From the NCBI RefSeq assembly GCF_002553505.1, contig NZ_PDCP01000011.1, positions 57,505 to 121,504 on the forward strand: a DNA stretch of 64,000 nucleotides, written 5' to 3'. The DNA is from Mycolicibacterium agri (lineage in GTDB: Bacteria > Actinomycetota > Actinomycetes > Mycobacteriales > Mycobacteriaceae). The translations under genes and the position numbers were made by a program. Positions 9,373 to 17,343 of the stretch are shown one piece after another (the stretch's first letter is position 1; each line of letters starts with the position of its first letter). Below the pieces are notes generated by a model, which was given only the letters and a program-made list of their open reading frames with translations, searched no databases and was not told where the DNA came from.

Positions 9373-11358
9373 ATGGCCAGTAGAGGTCACGGGCGCTCGG
9401 CTCGCTATTCGAGCTACACCGGCGGGCCCGACCCGCTGGCGCCGCCTGTTGACCTGCGAGAGGCGCTCGAGGCCATCGGGCAGGACGTGATGGAGGGTGC
9501 GTCGCCGCGGCGGGCGCTGCAGGAGCTGCTGCGACGGGGCACGCAGAGCATGCGGGGCGCCGACCGGCTGGCCGCCGAGGCGAATCGCCGGCGTCGGGAA
9601 CTGCTGCAGCGCAACAACCTTGACGGGACGCTGCAAGAGATCAAGAAGCTGCTCGACGAGGCCGTGCTGGCCGAGCGCAAGGAGTTGGCGCGGGCGCTGG
9701 ACGACGACGCGCGGTTCCAGGAGATGCGCATCGAGTCGCTGCCGCCGTCGCCGGCCAAGGCCGTGCAGGAGCTGTCCGACTACGAGTGGCGCAGCCAGGA
9801 GGGCCGCGAGAAGTACGAGCAGATCAAGGATCTGCTGGGCCGCGAGATGCTCGATCAGCGCTTCGCCGGGATGAAGCAGGCGTTGGAGAACGCCACCGAC
9901 GAGGACCGGCAGCGCGTCAACGAGATGCTTGACGATCTGAATGACTTGCTGGACAAGCATTCTCGCGGCGAGGACACCCAGCAGGACTTCGACGACTTCA
10001 TGCGCAAGCACGGCGACTTCTTCCCGGAGAATCCACGCAACGTCGACGAGCTGCTGGACTCGCTGGCGCAGCGTGCTGCGGCCGCGCAGCGGTTCCGCAA
10101 CAGCTTGTCGCCCGAGCAGCGGGCGGAGCTGGATGCGTTGGCGCAGCAGGCATTCGGGTCGCCGTCGCTGATGAACGCGCTGAACCGGCTGGACGCACAC
10201 CTGCAGGCGGCGCGGCCGGGCGAAGACTGGACGGGCTCGTCGCGGTTCTCCGGCGACAATCCGCTGGGCATGGGCGAGGGCGCGCAGGCGATGGCCGACA
10301 TCGCCGAGCTCGAACAGCTCGCCGAGGCGCTGTCGCAGAGCTATGCGGGCGCGACGATGGAGGACGTCGACCTGGAGATGCTGGCCCGCCAGCTGGGCGA
10401 CGAGGCGGCCGTCGATGCGCGCACGCTGGCCGAACTGGAGAAGGCGCTGATGGATCAGGGCTTCCTGGACCGCGGTAGCGACGGGCAGTGGCGGCTCTCG
10501 CCGAAGGCCATGCGGCAGCTGGGGCAGACGGCGCTGCGGGATGTGGCACGCCAGTTGTCGAGTCGCCACGGCGAGCGCGAGACGCGCCGGGCCGGTGCGG
10601 CAGGCGAGATGACGGGTGCGACGCGCGCGTGGCAGTTCGGCGACACCGAGCCGTGGAATGTGACCCGGACGCTGACGAATGCCGTGCTGCGGCAGGCGGG
10701 CAACGGTACGCCCGAGACGCCGATCCGAATCACCGTCGACGACGTCGAGGTGTCCGAGACCGAGACCCGCGCCCAGGCGGCGGTGGCGCTGCTGGTCGAC
10801 ACGTCGTTCTCGATGGTGATGGAGAACCGCTGGCTGCCGATGAAGCGGACGGCGCTGGCGCTCAGCCATCTGGTGAGTACCCGGTTCCGCTCGGATGCGT
10901 TGCAGATCATCGCCTTTGGCCGTTATGCGCGGACGGTGACACCCGCGGAGCTGACGGGTCTGGAGGGCGTCTACGAGCAGGGCACCAACCTGCATCACGC
11001 GCTGGCCTTGGCCGGACGGCACCTGCGGCGCCATCCCGACGCGCAGCCGGTGGTCCTTGTCGTGACCGACGGGGAGCCGACGGCGCACCTGGAGAACTTC
11101 GGCGACGGCGAAGGCACCTCGGTGTTCTTCGACTACCCGCCGCACCCGCGCACAATTGCCCACACTGTCAAGGGTTTTGACGACATGGCGCGGCTGGGCG
11201 CACAGGTGACCATCTTCCGGCTCGGCAATGATCCGGGCTTGGCGCGGTTCATCGATCAGGTCGCGCGCAGGGTGGAAGGACGCGTGGTGGTACCCGACCT
11301 GGACGGTCTTGGCGCCGCGGTCGTCGGGGACTATTTGAGGTCGCGCAGGCGTCGCTGA
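9373..11358 (+). CDS. VWA-domain protein, partner of the upstream AAA+ ATPase (Rv0959-type)
   Basis: 661 residues. The N-terminal 450 residues are charged and helical. The C-terminal 200 form a von Willebrand A domain with an intact metal site: DTSFS (DxSxS), the Thr of GTNLHHA, and VTDGE. VWA proteins of this type bind the MoxR ATPase and present or remodel a client, often for metal insertion. A ribosome-binding site (caggagtg) precedes ATG 9373. Gene order with the ATPase is kept in M. tuberculosis. Cytoplasmic by sequence, with no signal peptide or membrane span. Confidence 0.88.
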   Translation: MASRGHGRSARYSSYTGGPDPLAPPVDLREALEAIGQDVMEGASPRRALQELLRRGTQSMRGADRLAAEANRRRRELLQRNNLDGTLQEIKKLLDEAVLAERKELARALDDDARFQEMRIESLPPSPAKAVQELSDYEWRSQEGREKYEQIKDLLGREMLDQRFAGMKQALENATDEDRQRVNEMLDDLNDLLDKHSRGEDTQQDFDDFMRKHGDFFPENPRNVDELLDSLAQRAAAAQRFRNSLSPEQRAELDALAQQAFGSPSLMNALNRLDAHLQAARPGEDWTGSSRFSGDNPLGMGEGAQAMADIAELEQLAEALSQSYAGATMEDVDLEMLARQLGDEAAVDARTLAELEKALMDQGFLDRGSDGQWRLSPKAMRQLGQTALRDVARQLSSRHGERETRRAGAAGEMTGATRAWQFGDTEPWNVTRTLTNAVLRQAGNGTPETPIRITVDDVEVSETETRAQAAVALLVDTSFSMVMENRWLPMKRTALALSHLVSTRFRSDALQIIAFGRYARTVTPAELTGLEGVYEQGTNLHHALALAGRHLRRHPDAQPVVLVVTDGEPTAHLENFGDGEGTSVFFDYPPHPRTIAHTVKGFDDMARLGAQVTIFRLGNDPGLARFIDQVARRVEGRVVVPDLDGLGAAVVGDYLRSRRRR

Positions 11359-11406
11359 GACGCCTGCTGAGACGTCGTCGCTGAGGCGACTGCCGAGGCG
11401 TCGTCG

Positions 11407-12842
11407 CTAGAGAGCATCGTCGCGGCGGCCATGCTCGCCGTCCCGCTCGTCGCCGCGTTCGTCGTCGCGTTCGTCGTCGTCGAAGAGTCCGGCGAGTAGT
11501 TCCTCGGGGTGATGTGCCAGGTTGATCTCGAAGGGGCCGCTGCCGTCGGACCACGCGAGCCGGCCCGTGTCGGTGACCTTGGCCTCCAGCAGCCCCTTGC
11601 TCAGCATCGCGTGGTCGGGTTCGCAGCCGAAGAACAAGCAGTCGGCGTCCGTGCGTCCGCCCTTATTCCACGGCGGGTCGTGGTGCACCTCGCAGTGATA
11701 GCCGGGCTTAGTGCAATTCGGCCGCGTGCAGCCGCGGTCGCGGGCGTAGCAGATGATCCGCTGATCGGCGGAGGCGACGCGCTTTGTGCGCCCCAAGTAG
11801 AGCGGACGATTCGTGTGGTCGTCGAACACCGCCAGGTAGTGAATCGAGTCGGCCGCCATGCGGATGAGATCTCGCATCGGCAGGGCGGATCCGCCACCGG
11901 TGCGCGCCGGCGGCGGCATCGGGATGGAGCTGTCGTTGACGGCATGCACGGCTTGCTCGAGCGCGCTCAGCGGCGTCGTGACGATGACGGTGAGGGGCAG
12001 CCCACGATGTTGCCCGAAATGCCTGACGCTATGCCGGCTTTCAACCCGAGCTTCAACGCGTCGTGAAGGCGCTGCGGTGCAGAACGGGTGTCCAACTGCA
12101 CCTCTTCGACACTTCCATCAGGGAGATGACGGCCCGGCCGAACAGCGGCCTCCGCGGCTTCCAGATAGGCACGGCCCTCGGGGTCGACCCAGCCGCTGAT
12201 GTGGCTCATGCCGTCCGCGCGTTGGCGACCCATTCTGATCCCGCTCATACGCGCGCGGTCCTTCTCGTCGAAATCGCCGTCGGGGTTGAGTTGTTCGGCG
12301 ATTTCCCGACCGACGACGACCACGAACTTGGAGTCCTGATCTTTCGCGTGCCGCACCAAAACTCGTTCCGCGCGTTCCTTGATGTGTTCGGGGACTGCGG
12401 ACGGAAGTGCGTCCATGGCTTCGCAGACGGCCTTGATGTGGTCGTGGCCTACGTGGCCGCTCTCCACGGCGGCGGCAAGATGCGCGAGTTCCGGCTCCAG
12501 CTCCTGCCCGGTCAACGTGCGGCGGGGGCGAATGCGCACGGCGGTTTTCATCCGGGCCTTCACGTCGCCGGTCGTAATCCTCAGCCGCTTCCACAGGAGC
12601 TTGCTGATCACCGCGCCTGCGGGCAGGGCCGGATCATCGGGGCCGTCGGGTGGTTCGGCCAATTCACCGAAGAATCGATACATCTGCCCGCGATTGATCC
12701 GGCACTGCGTCTCCAAGCGCTCGGCCACCTTCACGCGGAATGCATTGCCGACGGTGTCCGAGCACGCCGCGCGCAGCCGGGCGTATCCCGCGTCAATCGC
12801 ATCCAATGCGGCGCCGATCTCTTCCTGCTGCGTGCTGGTCAT
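11407..12842 (-). pseudogene. 13E12-repeat DUF222/HNH endonuclease-like gene, split by a frameshift
   Basis: Two adjacent minus-strand frames make one 13E12-family protein. The N-terminal DUF222 part (12842 to about 11990) ends in a nonsense tail after SGISGNIVG. The continuation in the -1 frame (GLPLTVIVTTPLSALEQ, then LYLGRTKRVAS) runs to 11407 and holds the HNH zinc site (CTRPNC, CEVHHDPPW). The break is near 11995-12005, around GTGGGCTGCCCC. It may be a real mutation, a sequence error or, less likely, recoding. The 3' end is low-complexity (Asp/Glu/Arg). 13E12 genes are repeated in mycobacterial genomes and some are SOS-induced; a LexA box lies just upstream. Confidence 0.75.
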
Positions 12843-13138
12843 GCCACCAAGCTATCGAACATCTGTTCGAATGACCGCAAAGATTTCGTGGCTGTGGATG
12901 AATGTCAGACTGTGGATAACTGACCGCAAAGGTCGGCGGGCTGTGGTATTGCATCCGTCAACGGCAGAACGTCAACCATCAAGGCGCTCAACGGATCCGG
13001 TCGGCCGTGGGGTATCACACGCAAGGGAGGCCAGCCGTAATAAAACAGAGCCGGCCATCACTCGGCCGAACGTGAAGACAGTGCGGAAGACGCGCCGCGA
13101 ATTCGCACGGGGCGCACGCTTGCACGCGCGAAGGGCTG
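12843..13138. other. Intergenic region, no gene seen
   Basis: About 296 bp between the 13E12 gene and the DUF1707 gene. It holds the LexA box at 12855-12870, a perfect DnaA-box sequence TGTGGATAA (12911-12919) and a near match TGTGGATGA (12893-12901). No open frame with coding character. Confidence 0.6.
12855..12870 (-). promoter_or_regulatory. LexA (SOS) box upstream of the 13E12 gene
   Basis: TCGAAC-N4-GTTCGA, a perfect match to the mycobacterial/Bacillus-type SOS box, 13 bp before the ATG of the 13E12 gene. Some 13E12 genes in M. tuberculosis are known LexA targets, so DNA-damage induction is the likely meaning. Confidence 0.85.
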
Positions 13139-13717
13139 TTAGCTGGTTTTGCGCTTCTTGCGCTTGACGGCGACCTTGCCCCACAGCGAGAAGCCGCGCA
13201 CCTTGACCCGCGGCGCGCCGGGCAGGCCCTTCTCGGTTTCGAGGTGATCGAAGGTGCCCATGACGCCGTGGCCCCGCAGTTCGACGTTGACCTCCGGCGG
13301 GACGAGGATGGTCTGCCCGCCCATGATCGAGTAGGTGCGGATCTCGACTTCAGGCGAGGTGAAGTCGGCGTAGCGCAAATCGATGACGCCGCCGCCCCAC
13401 AGCGTGAATGCGGTCAGTTTCTTCGGCACGTTCCAGCGGCCGCGACGCTCGAACCCGCTCATGATCGCCAGCAATACCGTTGAGGGCGCAGGGTGACAAG
13501 GTCCTCCGCGGCGGCTGGTGATGGCGCCGGGCAAGTCGGAGCTCACGCGGGAAAGCTCGTCGTAAGTCTTGGCCGCGTATACCTTGGCTAACCGGTTTTC
13601 ATACTCGGTCATATCGAGGCGGCCCTGGGCGGCCGCGTCGGACAAGAGCTGAGCTGCCTGCATGCGGTCGGTGTCCGCAGCGGGCTCTGAGCGGTTTCGC
13701 GACGCTGGAGTGCTCAT
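13139..13717 (-). CDS. DUF1707 domain protein (Rv0966c-type)
   Basis: 192 residues from ATG 13717 (GTG 13720 is an alternative). The N-terminal 60 residues are a DUF1707 SHOCT-like helical pair (DTDRMQAAQLLSDAAAQGRLDMTEYENRLAKVY). The C-terminal half is a beta-rich domain (FTLWGGGVIDLRYADF, IMGGQTILVPP, GHGVMGTF) like the cell-wall-active antibiotic response domain. Ends in a basic tail (KRKKRKTS). No membrane span. Proteins of this build often sit near envelope-stress genes, but the function is unknown. Confidence 0.8.
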   Translation of the reverse strand: MSTPASRNRSEPAADTDRMQAAQLLSDAAAQGRLDMTEYENRLAKVYAAKTYDELSRVSSDLPGAITSRRGGPCHPAPSTVLLAIMSGFERRGRWNVPKKLTAFTLWGGGVIDLRYADFTSPEVEIRTYSIMGGQTILVPPEVNVELRGHGVMGTFDHLETEKGLPGAPRVKVRGFSLWGKVAVKRKKRKTS

Positions 13718-13759
13718 CACTGTCGAGCCTACGACTTAGGTCAAATATGCACTGGAAGA

Positions 13760-14521
13760 TCAGGTCGTTCGGGCCAGGTACTGCTCAAAAGTAATGGTGC
13801 CGACGGGGTTTGCCGGTACCAGGTGGGCACCGGACTTGTAGCCGGCCATTATGCCACCGGGCAGTGGCACGTTTAACACGCGCCTGCGGCTGTTGTGCGC
13901 CCTCACATACATGCGCCCGAGTTCGTCGTGGTCATGGACCATCGGTCCGCCGATATCGTCGACGCGGCCGGCGGCGCCCCTGTCAATGAGCGAGACAAGG
14001 TGGGCGGCGACGTCGCGGGTGTCGATCGGCTGGAATCGCACGCCCTTGAGCGCAACGAGCGCAGGCGACAAGCGCTGGACTTCGAAGATCCTTTCGATCA
14101 ACTCGTGGAACTGGGTGGCGCGCAGGATCGTGTGCCCGAGGCCCGAGGCGGCCAGCAACTCTTCGACGCGCAGCTTGGTCTTGTAATAGGGCAGCGGTAT
14201 GCGGTCGATGCCGACGATCGACACGTAGATGATGTTCGACGTGCCGGCGCGACGCGCCGATGAGATCAGGTTGGCAATCGACCGCACGTCCTTGGCGCGA
14301 GTGAACTGCGTCGCGCAGTGGATGACGGTGTCGATGCCTTCGAATGCGGCGTCGATGCCCTCGCCGCTGAGGAGGTCGCCTTGTGCCCAGTGCACACCCG
14401 TATAGCCGACGCGAGGCTTTCGACTGAGCGCGCGGACTTTGTGGCCGGCATCCGTCGCTTCACAGACCACTCTGTGGCCGAGTGTGCCGGTCGCGCCCGT
14501 GACCAGAACTTCCTGCGCCAT
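13760..14521 (-). CDS. NAD(P)-binding Rossmann protein, atypical SDR / NmrA-like
   Basis: 253 residues from ATG 14521. Has the N-terminal nucleotide-binding loop GATGTLG and a short-chain-dehydrogenase-like fold of the SDR-a5/NmrA type (VIHCATQF, YYKTKLRVEELL, TILRATQFHEL). The YxxxK pair is present as YYKTK. Proteins of this group act as NAD(P)H-dependent reductases or redox sensors; the substrate is not evident. It stands alone, and its upstream neighbour ends in a terminator. Confidence 0.8.
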   Translation of the reverse strand: MAQEVLVTGATGTLGHRVVCEATDAGHKVRALSRKPRVGYTGVHWAQGDLLSGEGIDAAFEGIDTVIHCATQFTRAKDVRSIANLISSARRAGTSNIIYVSIVGIDRIPLPYYKTKLRVEELLAASGLGHTILRATQFHELIERIFEVQRLSPALVALKGVRFQPIDTRDVAAHLVSLIDRGAAGRVDDIGGPMVHDHDELGRMYVRAHNSRRRVLNVPLPGGIMAGYKSGAHLVPANPVGTITFEQYLARTT

Positions 14522-14616
14522 CAATGGGCGAGCCTACGCGCACGCAAGGAAACGGGCACCCGACTCACGCTCGGCGTGGGCCGTGCCTTTACATCTGCCG
14601 ATATCTGCCAAAAACA

Positions 14617-14650
14617 AGACCTCCGCCGACTGTGCCGTCGACGGAGGTCT
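14617..14650 (-). terminator. Rho-independent terminator after the small secreted protein gene
   Basis: Stem of 12 bp with one mismatch (agacctccgccg 14617-14628 with cgacggaggtct 14639-14650), 10-nt loop. On the minus strand it is followed by TTGTTTTTGG, a true U-tract, rare in this genome. It ends transcription of the gene at 14671-15021 before the SDR gene. Confidence 0.85.
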
Positions 14651-14670
14651 CGCGAAAGAAGCGCGGATGA

Positions 14671-15021
14671 CTAGGCGCCGTCACCGCCATCGCCGCCATC
14701 ACCATCGTCGCCTGACGGCTCGGCTGGCTCGGAGGGGAACACCTTCTCCCATGCGCCACCATTGACAGCCTGGACGCCGTTCTCCCATGCGCCGTTGCCA
14801 TCACCGTCGGGGTCGAAGAAGCCTTCCCAAGGCCCGAACGAGGTCAGTTCGTCCCACACGGGGTTGTTCACGCCGTCGCCGTTGACATCGCCGACGCAGG
14901 GGGCGCAATTGAAGTTCATGCCTTCGGCCGACGCGGGCGCGGCGGTGATGAGCGCGCTGACACCGAAGGCGGCAGCAGCGCCGAGTACGCCGCCGGCGGC
15001 GGCGCCGAGAACTCGCTTCAT
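14671..15021 (-). CDS. Small secreted acidic protein with calcium-loop-like motifs
   Basis: 116 residues from ATG 15021, with AAGGAG at the right distance. A clear Sec signal peptide (MKRV, a hydrophobic Ala-rich stretch, cleavage after ITAAPASA near residue 32). The mature part has a CAPC pair, two Asp/Asn-Gly loops (DVNGDGVNN and DPDGDGNG) like EF-hand or dockerin calcium loops, and an acidic Gly-Asp repeat tail. It has its own promoter and terminator, so it is a single-gene unit. No known family recognised; calcium binding is inferred from the loops only. Confidence 0.75.
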   Translation of the reverse strand: MKRVLGAAAGGVLGAAAAFGVSALITAAPASAEGMNFNCAPCVGDVNGDGVNNPVWDELTSFGPWEGFFDPDGDGNGAWENGVQAVNGGAWEKVFPSEPAEPSGDDGDGGDGGDGA

Positions 15022-15403
15022 GGTTTCTCCTTGGTTGAAGTTAGTGACCGGTCCGCGTCAGCTCGCCGTTCAGTTAACTCACTATAGCCTGTGAAGCGCC
15101 ACTTGTCGCAAGAGGCAATTTATTGTTTCACCCGTCAGGATTTCTCGCTGGTCGCGCCACGACGACAGGTCGATCAGCAAACATTGTTTGCTATGTCATC
15201 CGATCTTGAATGTACGGTCATCGGTGCTGCTTAACCCATATTTCATCTGTGTAGTTACGGCCCACCCAAGCGGCTGCCATCAAAACCCTCCGGGCGCACT
15301 CCGAGCACTACCGCACGGTCGCGATTCGGGCACGCGTGTCGCACTACCCCACTTGCCATACCCCCGAAGCAAGGTCGCTCAGCAAACGCCAGCAAATTTC
15401 AGG
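15022..15403. other. Intergenic region between echA7 and the small secreted protein gene
   Basis: About 380 bp. The left end holds the promoter and 5' leader of the minus-strand secreted-protein gene. The rest (about 15110-15403), less GC-rich than its surroundings, has no convincing gene or structure. Confidence 0.5.
15081..15086 (-). promoter_or_regulatory. Probable -10 element of the secreted-protein gene
   Basis: TATAGT on the minus strand, 60 bp upstream of ATG 15021, giving a leader of about 50 nt with a good AAGGAG site. A TTGCGA -35-like hexamer lies 19 bp farther up, a longer spacer than usual. Pattern evidence only. Confidence 0.5.
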
Positions 15404-16177
15404 TCAAGATGACACGGCCCAGTTGGGGCGGCGCTTCTGCAAAAACGCCAGCATGCCCTCGCGGGCCTCTTCTGAGACGAAGAGTTCGGCAGACTGCCTG
15501 GTCAGCGCCTCGGCGTGGCGATCGAAGGCCTCCAGGATGGGCGCTGTCGTCAACCCCTTTGACGCGGCCAAACCCTGCGGCGAGCCCTTCGCGATCTCGA
15601 CTGTCAGCTCAGATACGGCCGCCTCGACGTCGTCTGCCGCCATCGTGATCAAACCGGTCGACGCGGCCACGTCGGCGCCGAATTTCTCACCCGTCACGAA
15701 GTACCTGCTCGCCGACCGCGCGGTCATCCTCGGCAAAAGCGTCAGCGAGATGATCGACGGCGCCACCCCGATGCGCGCCTCGGTCAAGGCGAACGTGCTG
15801 TTGCGTCCCGCGACGACGATGTCGCAGGCGCCCACGAGCCCGAGCCCGCCGGCCCGGACATGGCCGTTGATCGCGCCGATGACCGGTTTCGGCGACTCGA
15901 GGATCGCACGCAACAGCGACGTCAGCTGACGCGCGTTGTCGGCGACCGTCTCAGCCGCGTCCCCGCCGCTGGCCTCCGACAGGTCGGCGCCCGCGCAGAA
16001 CGTGCCGCCGGTGTGGGTCAGCACCACCGCCCGCACCGACGAGTCGTCCGATGCATCGCACAGGCCCTGGTGCAGCTGGTTCACCAGAGCAGTCGACAAC
16101 GCGTTGCGGTTGTGCGGCGAGTCCAGCGTGAGCCGCGCGACGGGCCCGTCGACGGAGTAGTGAACCAGGGTGCTCAT
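15404..16177 (-). CDS. echA7: Enoyl-CoA hydratase/isomerase family protein (EchA7-like)
   Basis: 257 residues, crotonase fold. The oxyanion-hole segments are GTFCAGADLSE and AINGHVRAGGLGL. It overlaps the fadE12 stop by 1 bp (TGATG), so it is the last gene of the six-gene operon. In a pathway with acyl-CoA dehydrogenases and a biotin carboxylase it would hydrate the carboxylated unsaturated acyl-CoA, as methylglutaconyl- or isohexenylglutaconyl-CoA hydratases do. That specificity is inferred from context. Confidence 0.88.
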   Translation of the reverse strand: MSTLVHYSVDGPVARLTLDSPHNRNALSTALVNQLHQGLCDASDDSSVRAVVLTHTGGTFCAGADLSEASGGDAAETVADNARQLTSLLRAILESPKPVIGAINGHVRAGGLGLVGACDIVVAGRNSTFALTEARIGVAPSIISLTLLPRMTARSASRYFVTGEKFGADVAASTGLITMAADDVEAAVSELTVEIAKGSPQGLAASKGLTTAPILEAFDRHAEALTRQSAELFVSEEAREGMLAFLQKRRPNWAVSS

Positions 16178-17343
16178 CAGTACGAGCGTGGCAGACCCAA
16201 CGACGTCTGCGCGACGAAGTTGAGCACCATCTCCCGGCTCACGGGCGCGATGCGCGCCAGCTTGGACGCGGTCACCGCCGCCGCGATGCCGTACTCCTTC
16301 GTCAGCCCGTTGCCGCCGAGCGACTGCACCGCCTGATCCACGGCACGCACCGACGCCTCGGCCGCGGCGTACTTGGCCATGTTCGCCGCCTCGGCCGCGC
16401 CGACGTCGTCGCCGCAGTCATACAGCGTGGCGGCCTTCTGCATCATCAGCTTGGCCAGTTCGACCTCAATGTGGTTCTGCGCCAACGGATGCGACAGACC
16501 CTGATGCGCGCCGATCGGCGTTTTCCACACCTGGCGCTGTTTGACGTAGGCCACGGCCCTGTCGATCGCCAGCCGGCCCATTCCCACCGCGCTGGCCGCG
16601 CCCATGATCCGCTCGGGATTCAGACCCGCGAACAACTGCGCGATCGCGGCGTCCTCCGATCCGACCAGCGCATCCGACGGCAGCCGCACGTCGTCGAGGA
16701 ACACCTGGAACTGGCTCTCCGGACTGACCAACTCCATGTCGATCTTCGTCCACGTGAAGCCGGGGGTATCGGTCGGAACCACGAACAGCGCGGGCCGCAG
16801 ATTACCGGTCTTGGCCTCTTCTGTGCGTCCGACGACGAGCACCGCCTGCGCCTGGTCGACGCCGGAGATGAACACCTTCTGCCCGTTGATGACCCAGTCG
16901 CTGCCGTCGCGACGCGCGGTCGTCGTGATGCGGTGCGAGTTCGAGCCCGCATCAGGCTCGGTGATCGCGAACGCCATCGTGATCGAGCCGTCGGCGATAC
17001 CCGGCAGCCACCGCTTCTTCTGCTCTTCGGTGCCGAACTTGCTGATGATCGTGCCGTTGATGGCGGGGGAGACCACCATCATCAGCAGCGGGCAGCCGCT
17101 GGCCGCCATCTCCTCCATGACGATGGACAGCTCATACATACCCGCGCCGCCGCCGCCGTACTCCTCGGGCAGGTTCACCCCGATGAAGCCGAGTTTGCCT
17201 GCCTCCTGCCACAATTCGTCGGTGTGCTGGCCGGCACGAGCCTTCTTTAGGTAGTAGTCCTGGCCGTAGTTGGCGGCCATCGCGGACACCGCTTTGCGGA
17301 GCGCCTGTCGCTCCTCGCTTTCAATGAAGCCGTTGTCGGTCAT
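16177..17343 (-). CDS. fadE12: Acyl-CoA dehydrogenase (FadE12-like)
   Basis: 388 residues. Standard acyl-CoA dehydrogenase layout: N-terminal helices, middle beta domain (FAITEPDAGSN, WVINGQKVFISG), C-terminal helical domain (QSLGGNGLTKEYG). The usual C-terminal catalytic Glu (YEGT) is absent; NPERIM near residue 250 supplies a Glu where isovaleryl-CoA dehydrogenase carries its base, suggesting a branched substrate. Its start overlaps the accA2 stop (ATGA, 17340-17343). Confidence 0.9.
   Translation of the reverse strand: MTDNGFIESEERQALRKAVSAMAANYGQDYYLKKARAGQHTDELWQEAGKLGFIGVNLPEEYGGGGAGMYELSIVMEEMAASGCPLLMMVVSPAINGTIISKFGTEEQKKRWLPGIADGSITMAFAITEPDAGSNSHRITTTARRDGSDWVINGQKVFISGVDQAQAVLVVGRTEEAKTGNLRPALFVVPTDTPGFTWTKIDMELVSPESQFQVFLDDVRLPSDALVGSEDAAIAQLFAGLNPERIMGAASAVGMGRLAIDRAVAYVKQRQVWKTPIGAHQGLSHPLAQNHIEVELAKLMMQKAATLYDCGDDVGAAEAANMAKYAAAEASVRAVDQAVQSLGGNGLTKEYGIAAAVTASKLARIAPVSREMVLNFVAQTSLGLPRSY

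Noticed and set aside
12893..12919. DnaA-box-like TGTGGATGA and TGTGGATAA (another TGTGGATAA at 31554-31562) as a possible origin
   Set aside because: Isolated copies; no cluster, no dnaA/dnaN genes, no AT-rich unwinding region.
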